Source: Lasioglossum baleicum
Taxonomy: Eukaryota > Arthropoda > Insecta > Hymenoptera > Halictidae
Assembly: GCF_051020765.1 (NCBI RefSeq)
Contig: NC_134929.1
Location: forward strand, 16,584,635 to 16,648,634
Reading direction: 5' to 3'
DNA: 64,000 nucleotides
The notes under the pieces: generated by a model
Databases searched by the model: none
What the model saw: only the letters and a program-made list of their open reading frames with translations
Told to the model about the DNA's origin: nothing
Shown: piece after piece, positions 53,887-64,000 of the stretch
Layout of the letters: the number at the start of each line of letters is the position of its first letter
Position numbering within the stretch: the first letter of the stretch is position 1
Program-made: the position numbers and the translations under genes

Positions 53887-54440
53887 TAAATTATAATAAA
53901 CTGGAGTTTACAAATGCGTAATTGTAAAATACAGCGTTAGTGTATTAATTAATAAATGTTGCCTTTCTGTAACTAATCTACACGATCTAAGAAAAAGCTT
54001 GGACTGATTGCTGTATGAGAAACCCATACGAATCCCGGCAGACCCAGACGTCAGATTGTTTCGGACCATTACTATCCCCATAACGGTAAAATTAGAGTTA
54101 CGGTTCCGTTGTATACTCGAACGTCAGAGATTGGAGCTATAACAACCAGCGCAAATGGCCAGCGGAAGAAGAGGAGGAGACGATGCGCCTAGGAACACCC
54201 ATCGTTCGTCATCTCTTTTTCTCCTGCAGTTTCGACTTCCGCGTCACGAGTGTCATGATCCTCATCGTGGCTGCTGGATCACGAAACATTCCGGCGAGGA
54301 AGATCGATCCTCGATGCCACGATACTCTCGACACGAATAAACATTGGCACGAAGAAGATTCAAAACGACGGAATAACTCGTAAATTTAATTTTCCCATTC
54401 ATACTGAACGAAACATCCAGTTCAGGTTCAAGTTACTCTA
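53887..54440. other. Spacer with small balanced block
   Basis: A GC-richer block at 54110-54360 carries 61- and 66-codon frames without motif. Confidence 0.3.
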
Positions 54441-54445
54441 GATCA

Positions 54446-54480
54446 GTGCTGGGCACATTTACCTAAATCGAGACAAAACC
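54446..54480 (+). mobile_element. Possible solo hAT-like end
   Basis: GATCAGTGCTGGGCACATTT looks like a CAGTG(C/G)TGG-type hAT end, but no matching right end was found. Confidence 0.25.
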
Positions 54481-56590
54481 GTCCCCATCCCAGCGTCCAC
54501 TGTCCCCTTCCAGTAAGCGATATGGTGGGGAAACGAAGAAACGTTGGTGGGGGAAACAAGCCTTTGACCTTGAAAACATTCAATCAGATTTTGAAGCTTC
54601 AAAACTAGATTCAGAAATCATACTGTGGACTATATGAAAAACGTGCACATCCCCTTTTCACCTGAGAATGTCCTAATATTTATTTGCCTTCTACAACATT
54701 GATAAAACTTATTAGCTTGAGATAGTTGAAGAAACTTAAAGAAACATTCGAAGCATATTTTTTTATTGATCATCATCCAACTCGAAGAGGAGCAAACAAC
54801 CCTCGGGGTTAAGGGTTGAAAACATATTTCATCGGATGTCTCGAAAATTAAATCGAACAATAAAATGTTGTTTATATTGTCGTTTTGCATGGAAACAGTC
54901 CGAATTGAAGAAGTTCTTTAATTTATGATAACAATTTCTTTCTAAAAGCTATCTCTGACATAAGTATACGAATTAAAATCGACTTATGCAACGTGGACAC
55001 TAATGTGACTAACATTCGTTGCTCCACGTGAATAATCGTGAAGCAAGATTTATCACGTTGCTCGCATAAATTTTGCCTGCAACTCGATGCATATCCTGCT
55101 CACCTCCGCACGTCAGTTTACTGAAGAACTGTGTGCTGCAACAATACGACACTCTAGATGTTCAATCAATTCATCATTCTTTCTTTGGCTCTTCCTCCCG
55201 TCAGATATAGATAAAGTTGCGCATGGTCATGGACTCGGAAGCCAGTTCTAGCGATCGAAGTTATATGGTATAGTCCGTTTAACACCTATCCTATCTCATC
55301 TCCGACAGACTCTTGCCAATTATCCAGCAGAGTTCAGGACTCGGTTGAAGAGCAAACTATTGGATTAGGAGAACCAGACTCTCAATTGAAGAGATTGAGA
55401 TCAAGCTTCCGATGTAAATAGTCGTCATAACTGTAAAAGCAAATCGAACTTCCCTTGTATACCTTCCCCCCCGTCTTAATTAAGTATATATCTTCTTAAA
55501 CATTATTATTGCAATTATAATGTTTCAAACTTGTTTCTAGCAATAGAATTACCGCTGATAGTAAACATCAGAATTATTGGGACATTATTATAAGCACAAT
55601 TCCTTGAGAGGATTATTACGAGTGTTATAAGCATAAAGTAATTTATTTTCTACATCAAAATATGTAACGTGGATAGAACAATTCGATGAAAGTCATAGTT
55701 TTAAGAAACCTGATGATCTTCATATCTTCCGAAGAAGTATCTATTTTTCAAAGAATTGTATCGGTTAGTATTAGTGTTTAAACTACAGCTCTATGTTATT
55801 GGAAGAATTATTCTCGAAGTATAACTAACAAACATTTAACACTAACGGAAAATAAATATTTCCTCATACCTTTACTAGTTTCGAATACGTTCTCCAAGAC
55901 TGCGTCAGAGCGATGAAAATATGGAGGATAGTTTCACCCCGTAAGCTTGAATTTCCGTGCCTAAAAAAATATGTGTCGCTTATTTTTTACTGTTCCACGA
56001 ATTTGTTCAAAGAACCGATTGAATCGAAACATCGCAGATATTTATCTATGCTAGATTTTTATTCGAATATGTATAATCTTACCAAGGAAAGTACAGGGTG
56101 TATAAAAAGTAATGGTCATCCGTTGTAGGGGTGAATCTACAACTCTGGATCGGTGGACATTTGCAAGAGAAACTTGCCGCAATATTGTTTATAACAAAGA
56201 AAATTGTTGTTGAAGTTGCTTTTCACATCAACACCTTCCACTCATCCAGAAGAAAAAAAGTTTGAAAGTAGTCGCATGTCGCAAACAAATAGTTATTGAG
56301 ATATAAGCTGTTGAAGTTCTTGCAAAATTTGATCGTGTAGAATCATACGTATAGATAAAAAGCCTACTACTACAGTCCATCCGACCGTGTCGATGAGACA
56401 GAACATAATCGTGTGCGTGCCTCGAGACAAACGAAATCCCGAGCGAGAGTGTGGTGGCACACACACACACATCGCTAGATCCGCATATACGTATATGCAA
56501 TTACAAGGGTTTTCTTCTACACAAACTGACGCTTCAACATCACAATAAGGAGTTCAGAAGCGGTCAATTGTGATTCCTAAAAGTCCAATC
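54481..56590. other. Long spacer without a supported gene
   Basis: AT-rich with a balanced block at 55080-55480. The block's CT/GA-balanced text with TCTTGCCAATTATCC and CCTTCCCCCCCGTCTTAATT could be part of an LTR, but neither ends nor primer-binding site were found. A TACAGGGTGTATAAAAAGTA phrase at about 56091 resembles a transposon end. A short (CA)n run lies at 56457-56471. Confidence 0.3.
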
Positions 56591-57140
56591 TACAGTGGGT
56601 GTACAAAGTATTCGTACACCTTTTAAAAACTAATAACTTTTTTATAATTGTACCAAACAACCTGAGTTTTTATAATCAATTAGAAGCATTGGTTTACGAA
56701 ATGATATGCGAAGAAGATTTCCCAAATAATTGTAATTTACAAGGTTAAATGCAAAAATAAAAGAGGCATTTTTTAAAACTTTTTTCTTTGGGCCCGTAAT
56801 AAAAATTTAAAATATATAGTTTGCAGATCTATGTGTACACATACTGAACATTTCATCGAAATCGGTTGACGCAGGAAAAAACGACACGCATCGAAAGATG
56901 GACGATTCTGTTTATTTTAAGCAGAAACTGATCAAAAGTCGTGTAAAACTTCGATTTTCACCATTTTTAACCGCTTGTAGCTCGTATGTATGTTGATCGA
57001 TTTCGATAAAATTTCAAGCGTGTGTATAACTTCCATAGATCCACAAAACACATATTTTAAATTTTCATTAAGGGCCCAAATAAAAAAGTTTTAAAAATTG
57101 CCTTTTTTATTTCTGCATGTAACCTTGTAAATTACCTTGT
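56591..57140. mobile_element. Tc1-like long-arm MITE (family G), right end lost
   Basis: TA then CAGTGGGTGTACAAAGTATT at the left is a typical Tc1/mariner end. ATTGTAATTTACAAGGTTA, TTTTAAAACTTTTTTCTTTG, GGGCCCGTAATAAAAATTTA and CATTTCATCGAAATCG in the left arm recur inverted in the right arm (56995-57137). The outer right end is missing past about 57140. Block order matches the D element, so both derive from related parents. Confidence 0.8.
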
Positions 57141-57373
57141 GTAACCTTGTGTAACGTGCAGTTTAGGAAAGAGACAGTCGTGCTACCAGTGCAAAATTTC
57201 GGAACCTCGAAGTGCTGTTTTTTTCCTACACATTTTTCGCATGCTGCCGAATATTATAAATTACTTCAAGATAACACGTAAAAATATGCATTTTGGGCTC
57301 TGGACAGACATAGATTGGACTTTTAGTCTAATTCATAGATTAGAGCTGTGAACGGTCCTAAGCATTGCCAATT

Positions 57374-57678
57374 ATACAAGGTGTGGCCGGGCGGGTGGTA
57401 CAACCGAGCAGGGGGTGATACTACATGTAAAAATGAGTCGAAAAAAAGGAATAAGATTTTTTTGTTTGACGCTTCGTTTTCGAGAAAATCGAGTTTGAAA
57501 ATGCAGCGAATACACGAGCTATTGCTTAGGACTCGTCTGACGCGTCTGACAATGATCAACCAATTCTACTTTTCAACTCAAACGAAAAAATGTTATTCCT
57601 TTTTTTCGACTTATGTTTACATGTACTATCACCCCCTGCCCGGTTGTACCACCCGTCGTCCGGCCACACCCTTTATAG
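57374..57678. mobile_element. Family H foldback element, copy 1 (complete)
   Basis: ACAAGGTGTGGCCGGGCGGG at the left pairs with GTCGTCCGGCCACACCCTTT at the right. GGTGGTACAACCG, GCAGGGGGTGATACTACATG and GTCGAAAAAAAGGAATAAGA also recur inverted. Arms about 110 bp, loop about 80 bp. TTATA lies at both outer edges and may be a target duplication. The plus strand is open across it (166 codons from 57348), which is a by-product. Confidence 0.85.
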
Positions 57679-58000
57679 CTATAAAAATCGTCCGTTGTCC
57701 GAGGGTTAAAGCATTATTTTTTACCCAGATTGCCCACGGGGGTTATTTTTATAAAAATATAATATTTCGTAACTTTGCACCCCTATCAAATGTCTTTACA
57801 ACAATATTTAAACAAAATCTACAAAGATTGATAAATACAACATCTTAAACCAAAGAGTGAAAAATGAACAATTCATACATTTTTATTCGACAATCTTGCA
57901 TTCCAAGCTCTTCCGACTCGGTGTCGCTTCCCGAAAAATGAGAAATAAAAAGGGACGTCCCATAGACCCGGTTTGTCCAGGTTCAACATACTAAATATGC
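57679..58000. other. AT-rich spacer, nothing recognised
   Basis: No repeat or gene seen. Confidence 0.3.
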
Positions 58001-58480
58001 AAAATAAATTTTGCAGTGTCAGACCGGCGAACGTTTAAAAAAATCGCGGCCGGTGAGTTGACCTCGGGCAACTTTCACCGCCGCGTGGCCGCAGCGTTTA
58101 CCCCCATATGCAAGGCAACCGTGCGCTCCCCCTCCCTCCCTCTCTCTCTCTCAGATACGTACACTCCTACCACGTGTAATTTATGCATGTTGCGTGCGAT
58201 CATGGTCTCACCAGAACCGAGACCCGCCTGCATGGTCAGGTACACGAGGAGGAGGTTGCGGCTTGCGCAACCACCCACGGTTCATGCACCTTGCCCTCCC
58301 GAGGCAACGGCCTGCCGCGTTTCTCTTCCGCGTTTTCCTCCTGGCCCCCAGACCAAACTGCTGGAACGTCGTTTCGAGGACGTTCCTCGGAAGCTGATGC
58401 AGTCTATCGATCTCTCGGCCCAATATCATTCCGCCCGGAAATACAGTGGAAATACCAATTCACCAAAAATTACCCACGGT
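58000..58480. other. GC-rich island with a 158-codon frame, gene doubtful
   Basis: The plus frame 58016-58492 starts MSDRRTFKKIAAGELTSG and is rich in Arg, Pro and Ser with six Cys but no domain. Two other plus frames and minus frames overlap the same bases. A short CT run lies at 58130-58153. Confidence 0.3.
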
Positions 58481-58557
58481 GATTCACAATAATATTCGGA
58501 CAGTCTTCAAGGGGCGATAACTTCTTTAATTATCACATTATCTGATCGAAGAATAGT

Positions 58558-58573
58558 ATCCGCGCGCGCGCGA
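58558..58573. repeat. (CG)n run, Z-DNA-prone
   Basis: CCGCGCGCGCGCG in AT-rich surroundings. Confidence 0.7.
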
Positions 58574-58579
58574 CCAGAG

Positions 58580-60960
58580 CTTTATTTTTAATTTGATAAA
58601 TAATAATATAGATTGTCCCCCACTCCTGAGGAAAATCAGTTTCTACGTACCTGAACGTGTTTTGAGAATGAGAGCAGGATTTCAAACAATGAAATCCAAA
58701 TCCACATATGGAGTAATAAATCCTTTAAATCGCATTATTGCAAATTCAGACATACTGTATAATAATATCGATTTTTTTTAATGACACGTTACAGGAATTC
58801 AAAAGAAAATTACGCAAGATTATTTGTTAATATCGTACCTATATTTGTTTAGTTTCGCGCTTGTCCCTTTTTATGTAAATTTTAGGTTAAGAATTTTTTT
58901 TTTGTTACGTTTCTTCTTGTTTTTATCAGTTCTACTGTAACCAACTGTAAACATTTGTATAAAAGGTCCGTATATAATAGTAATAATATTGGACTACACC
59001 ACTTGAATTTTTTTGAGAAGTTAGAACTAGTTTACTGTACATGAAAAAATGTTTTTTTAAAATTTCAAGTCTTCAGTTTCCCACTTGCTGCATCATGTAA
59101 AAATAATTTATAGGAGAATGAACACTGCTTTGCGAAAAAATTAGTCTAGGCTTATGGTTGTACTACAAACATTGTAGACGAATAGACGAATAGACGATAT
59201 ATGACGTTGAAAAGATTTGAAAAAATTAAATTTTTTCATTACGTCATTTTGAAAAGATGATAATTATCGATAATGAAAAACTTTCCATTGAGGTAAGAAC
59301 ATAGGAACGTACAGGAAAGTGTACACGTTTACTAAAAATATACCATGTTGTAACCTAACCACTTCAGAATATTCATTACCAGATCGTTTAACAAGACTTT
59401 CAGGTTTCTTCATAATAGTACTTAATGAAGTAAAGAAACATTGTGTGTATACATATATGTATACACGAATTACCAGTTTCTTGCTGAACTCTGGACTTTC
59501 AGAACATAGTAGCTGCTAGTTGGTTCACGGCACTATTCACTTGTCAGACTAGACGCTCATTCCACTTCCGCTAAACTCGCTTTCACTTATTTATCTTAAC
59601 ACTTAATGCAGCATATGAATAATTACAATTTGCGTTAATAGTATTTCGTACAGGAAAATTATTATTTGAAAAATATCTAAATATGTATCAGTTTAACAAG
59701 ATCGGGAGTTAAATGAAAGTGAGACATTCCATACAGTTACTGTAAACTGTGATATGTATAATGTAAATTGTAGTATAAAATAAATTGTAATGTAAAGTAA
59801 TTTAAAATTGTATATTTTGTAAATGTATACAAATACGTATGATGAAGCTTATTTCAATACATCTTTTAAATAATGGTTTTCATAAACAGAAAATGTTTGC
59901 GTGCAATATTAAATTTCATAAATTGATTCGTTAAAATATGAGTTTCGTTGAACTATTTATTATTATGTAGCACACACACACACAAACGATATCAAAATGT
60001 ACGAGCACATATCAGCTTCAGATTTGAATATGAAATTTACTTAAGAGAGCATATTATTATAATAAATTACGGCTCGAAATATCAGACAAATATTGTTTGT
60101 ATATTTTTCCAATGTGAGAGAGATGAAGAATAGCATTTGTAGTCGGTATATTTGTGAATGTACCGGCTGAATACTCGGGTTCAGAAAGTTACATTAGAAA
60201 TATTATAAGTACCAATTCTACCGAGGCACAATGTACATTGAAAGAAGTTTCGAGTCGTATAAAAAGGAGAAAGAGGTCGCGATGGCTGCAACCTGGAGTG
60301 TCATTGCACTTCGGAAGCCCCGCGGAGCTTTCAAGCTCGTGAAGCTACAATGGATGCATGCGCTTTTTATCGATGTTTTGGAATTCTTAGGATGGGAACG
60401 TCTTCGATTTTTAAGCCACCAAATTCCTTGTCTGGCTAAATCAGACGCTATATAAATACAAATTGTAAATTACGAATTCATAGTTTATCGATTTTCCTAT
60501 AAAAATTATCATCAATAGTAAGCAATTAATTTTTTAAATATAATCAGCGTCTTTTTTTAGATAAATTGTTTAATAGCCTGTTTAGTTAGCTTCCGACACA
60601 TTTCTACGCACTCGTAAATAACATACTATCATAAATAACAGTATGCAACGTTAATTGTACCGAAATATTAAAAATTTTTATTTTTTTACAATTACAAATT
60701 TTTGTAGGATAATGTAAAGACAGAGTAGTTTATTTAATCCCTTGGCATACAAAGTAAATAAAATTAGATGTGATCAAAGATTATATTATTTAACTTGTCA
60801 TTTCTAAAAGTTTAAATTTTTCAAATAGAATTTTCGTATAATTTCAAAACGGACATGTTCCTTATATTAAACAATAATTAACTTGAATGTGCACCTATAC
60901 AGCTGTGCTTGTTTAAAAATTGTGGCACCTAGGTGTGAACGCAAGAGATATTTATTTCAT
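58580..60960. other. AT-rich spacer without a supported gene
   Basis: 2.4 kb of AT-rich DNA. GACGAATA is repeated three times at 59176-59198. A short (CA)n lies near 59971. Frames of 62 and 74 codons at 60154-60455 overlap in a slightly GC-richer patch and have no motif. Confidence 0.3.
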
Positions 60961-61077
60961 AGCACGCTCTCTGCAATTCATTGACTCCGAACGTCTGTTA
61001 TCGTAGTCGAGACAGGATTATCTTATTTCTTTTTATTTTATCAAACGGTCAGCTGACCGCAACACCGAGGTCTATTG

Positions 61078-61341
61078 TCAAGCCTGGTATTTGTTATCCG
61101 ACAGGAAGGAAAGCGTGGTCGAGATTAAATTCCCTCCATTGGCAAGGTTTAGGTTGTTGCGCCACATTCTCGGCGTTCTTCCGCTCAATTCGAAGGTTAA
61201 GGTTCGCTTAATTCCACTATCAAAGGTGTCGATGATTGACGTGAATTCGACGCCATTAGATACTACGAAATTTTCACCTGTCCACCAGGTGGTACTATTA
61301 TCTCCAATTGTCAATAAAAATTTGTAAAAACTGTTAAACAC
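61078..61341 (-). other. Pair of overlapping open frames, coding uncertain
   Basis: The minus strand is open for 87 codons and the plus strand for 76-78 codons over the same balanced patch in AT-rich DNA. The minus product (TIGDNSTTWWTGENF near its start) and the plus product (FPPLARFRLLRHILGVLPLN) both look protein-like in composition. Neither is recognised, and at most one can be real. Confidence 0.2.
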
Positions 61342-61462
61342 TTTATCGAAACAACACCTTCACTGTCACAGATAACAAATAATTAACTACGTTAATGTAC
61401 AATAAATATAGCTTATTTCATCCATAGAAACCATCAACGTTGTTAATAACAATTATTACCGG

Positions 61463-61500
61463 ACTGCAGATTTTATGCATTTATAATTTACAAAACAGTA
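61463..61500 (-). mobile_element. Family C end fragment
   Basis: GGACTGCAGATTTTATGCAT then TTATAA matches a family C right end read in reverse. The rest is not recognisable. Confidence 0.5.
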
Positions 61501-61900
61501 AACATATGTAATGTATTTCAATATACTGTTGCATTATTACCAGCTTGTTACAATTACTAAGAAAATGAAACAATGTTTGTATGTCTCTTCTAGCTTGAAA
61601 TTACACAATTTTTATGTATTACTTGAAAATGAAATTTTTGCTATCGTCAAGATAATTTCAGTATTAACTGCGTTAACAATATATTTCTAGATCAATAACA
61701 ATCGTAACCCAACGCGACCTATAAATTGTGATGTGGTGCCTTTCTTTTTAGATGAAATAAAATGTGATACGTTTGCAGTCAATGTTTAAGCATTAAAACA
61801 ACTGTAGCCATACAAAAGATATAAATTTTCATCTCTCTTCTACATTTTTGTGGATAAAGACGTTTCGATCACTGTGACTGTAAAGAAAACGCTACTGCAA
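61501..61900. other. AT-rich spacer, nothing recognised
   Basis: No gene or repeat supported. Confidence 0.3.
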
Positions 61901-62760
61901 GGCGTTAAGTCCTGATTTCCAGGGTGTCTGCCAATTTAGTCGATGGCACGTTGTGCTCGCCGTCTTTAGAATCGTTCGACCGAACCCCCGTGCACCCGGC
62001 AGAAAGATGGCAAACGTTCGGTTCCTTTTTTAAGCCAGTCGCTTTTTCTCGTCGGTTCGTTCGGCTTTTAATAACTCCCACGCGTAAAAGCGCGGTCCCA
62101 TCGTGTGTGCACACGCGCGCGCACACCGATTACATCGTTGTGCGGGTGCGTGCGTGTGGATGCTGTGTAACCACCGCACCAGTCAATGACCCGGCTTTAA
62201 TGCCGAACGCCCATTTGCTCTTTGCACCGCGACGAAAGTCAGCCTGTTACACGCGACACTTGCGACTCCTCATCGGCCCGCCATTTTCTTCCCCCCGCGA
62301 ATTTTTCGTGCAGCGACTATCGCGCTCATTGTACAGGCCAGACATTTCCGGGAGGCCGAGGGTTTTTCCTCTCTCTCTCTCTCCTTGCTCTTCAGCTCAT
62401 TCAGAGCCCGTGGAAACGATCGTGTAACCCGAGCCTCCCTCGAGGGTGGTTTTTCGTGTGACTACACCGGGTCGCTCTTTGACTGACGCTTTCAAACAGA
62501 TCATATTTTTTCTTGTCAGTCGCGCGGGGAATTCTTGAGAGAACCATCTATACGTTTAGCCGACTTCGAGGGTCACGTGTTCTCCTTCCATTTTTTTCTC
62601 TCCTCTGCTCGGCTCATTCAGACCCGACTCCCTAAAACGATCTTGTAACCCGGCCCTCCCTCGGGGGTGGTTTTTCGGATCGAGAAGATTCTCTTTCACC
62701 GGTGCTTTAACACAAATCTTTTAATCATTCTCACTTAAATATCATCACTTAACCCTTTAC
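61900..62760. other. GC-rich island with internal duplication, no gene assigned
   Basis: CpG-rich. A plus frame of 167 codons (61924-62427) starts MSANLVDGTLCSPS and overlaps 73-79 codon frames on both strands. No domain. A CACACGCGCGCGCACAC run lies near 62108. Confidence 0.35.
62360..62715. repeat. Tandem duplication, about 220-bp offset
   Basis: CTCATTCAGA, AACGATCGTGTAACCC, CCTCCCTCGAGGGTGGTTTT and CTTTNACNG-type blocks near 62396-62480 recur in order near 62612-62700 with substitutions. Confidence 0.7.
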
Positions 62761-64000
62761 CCTTAACCCTTTGCGAAATCTTCGCCCTCCTTTATATTCC
62801 AAAACTTTCTGGGAGACATCGTATAACTCGATTACTAACCTATTTAGAAGAAATCTCAAGGTAAGACTTCAAACAGATTTCAAGGTCGGCGCTGTATTCT
62901 CGAATACAACGCATATATTTTCTTCAATATTATCGTATGGCATAGAAAGACAAATCCAACGACCCCCATGACCATACCATTACGATCCTTTAAACTCGAG
63001 ATATTCGAGTCTGAAAGTAAAACATTTACAGCTTTTAGACTCTAATATAACAGTATCGTAAAAAATACTGGTGACCTTGAGATCTCGTAAAAATTACCTC
63101 GAGAAGAAATTTTTCCTTTGAAATAAGTTTATAGGTTTCTCCATAGAATGGTAAATAAAGCGTTCAAGTGATGCAGTTGAAACACCCGGTACATTTTGTA
63201 GAACAGCAGGCAACGTCTTAAATACTTCTCTTGAATAATATTGTAAGTGAAATTCTTGTTACAGGTGTTTGTTTGTTTCTTATGCGAAGTAGCTGATTGT
63301 TTCTCACCTATGCTCCAAGGGCGGCAGGAGTGAAAAGGGTTTTCTTCGCGTTCAGTGGACTTTCAAGGGTTAGCGACTCTTTGTGAGCTGCTTTCTTGCA
63401 CTTCTTTGACGCAAGCACAGGATACAGATTCGGGCCGAGTGTGTGTACTATAATTAGTGGCACTGTGGCTCGTAAAAGCGCGCGTGTAATTAAGAAAATG
63501 CGTTGAAGACCTTCTTGCCCCTTGTCCTTCTGCTTGAGGAAGTGTTCGCGAAGTTTGCACACGTGGGACGAGTCCAAGGGCTGGATTGTTTGTTGCGTGC
63601 TGAGAGGCCGAGAGTAAATTGATGCTTTTTTTAAATGAAAGCGTTGCTTAACAACCTGGTCTTCTACTTAATTTGAACCTTGAGATTAAAAAACCTCTAA
63701 AAACTCCTTTTACTAGCTTGGAGCTCTGTATCATGAAAAGATGATTTATGAGAAAACTTTTTTGTTTCAAAGTGCTTAAGTATATATGTCAAGTAAATTA
63801 TTGACAACGTTTATAGACAACTATTTTTTTTCGAATAAATGTTGTTATACATTCCGGTTAAATGATGTTTGTAAATTTTGGGGAAAAAATTGTGATTTAT
63901 AAACTAACACGGCGATGAAAAATTTCGTCTGTAACGTCGTCATTTAAAGTTTATACCCTATTAGTATCTGCCATACATACATTTTTAATAACTCCATCTA
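62761..64000. other. Terminal spacer, no gene assigned
   Basis: AT-rich except for a balanced block at 63300-63610. That block has an 89-codon minus frame (63308-63577) rich in Lys, Leu and Ala without a known motif. Confidence 0.3.

Noticed and set aside
55080..55560. Possible solo LTR
   Set aside because: Texture resembles an LTR, but no TG...CA ends, target duplication or second copy could be found.
57348..57848. 166-codon frame
   Set aside because: Spans the H foldback element; one half is the inverse of the other. It is not a gene.
60154..60342. Frame starting VNVPAEYSGS, similar to MNVPAEMSAF downstream of the 46485 frame
   Set aside because: The likeness is six residues plus scattered matches and does not extend upstream in frame. 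Probably chance.
1..64000. CRISPR arrays, bacterial operons, rRNA or known microRNA genes
   Set aside because: Base composition, repeats and lack of dense genes point to insect nuclear DNA. None of these features was seen.

Overview
The window looks like intergenic or intronic DNA from an insect nuclear genome, most likely a hymenopteran (bee, wasp or ant). The reasons are: AT-rich DNA broken up by sharply bounded GC- and CpG-rich islands with strand-asymmetric CT/GA tracts; many short inverted-repeat DNA transposon remnants; long low-complexity stretches; and a nuclear copy of an AT-rich insect-type mitochondrial ND5 gene. The organism call is inference. I recognise no exon of a known conserved nuclear gene. 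Most long open frames lie in GC-rich or CT/GA-rich islands, where open frames arise on both strands by composition.

The content falls into four layers. (1) GC-rich islands at roughly 1-660, 1320-1910, 6440-7500, 9085-9560, 12240-12780, 16490-17110, 18380-20150, 22960-23960, 24540-26080, 28480-29030, 29800-30660, 35880-36720, 41150-42780, 43800-44400, 47490-47900, 49690-50540, 51030-51560, 58000-58480 and 61900-62760. They carry (CT)n, (GGA)n, (TCG)n and (CAG/CAA)n tracts and several G-quadruplex or Z-DNA motifs. Some could be promoters or first exons, but none can be assigned to a gene. (2) Non-autonomous DNA transposon families: a TTAA-flanked family (A, seven copies); a second TTAA-flanked 225-bp element with CCC/GGG termini (B, piggyBac-like); a TA-flanked family with TAGACTGCGG ends (C, at least six copies plus fragments); hAT-like elements with matched 7-8 bp target duplications; and several foldback families with arms of about 100-330 bp (D/G, E, F, H, I, J). 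Many are nested, so relative insertion order can be read. (3) Tandem repeats with units of about 30, 41, 64, 115, 144, 165 and 220 bp. (4) A NUMT carrying a frameshifted ND5 fragment at about 40400-40820.

The best protein-coding candidate is a 89-codon frame at 46485-46754. It has a convincing signal peptide and three cysteines in the mature part. It is followed in the same frame, after one TAA, by 83 more open codons. Weaker candidates are at 32338-33000 (+), 38049-38528 (-) and 61078-61341. The most unusual structural features are the foldback family E, whose long arms carry inverted YY1/Pho-like sites and a shared open frame; the F and H foldback families, which have exchanged or accepted other repeats; and the nested transposon stacks at 36740-37830 and 51674-52771.
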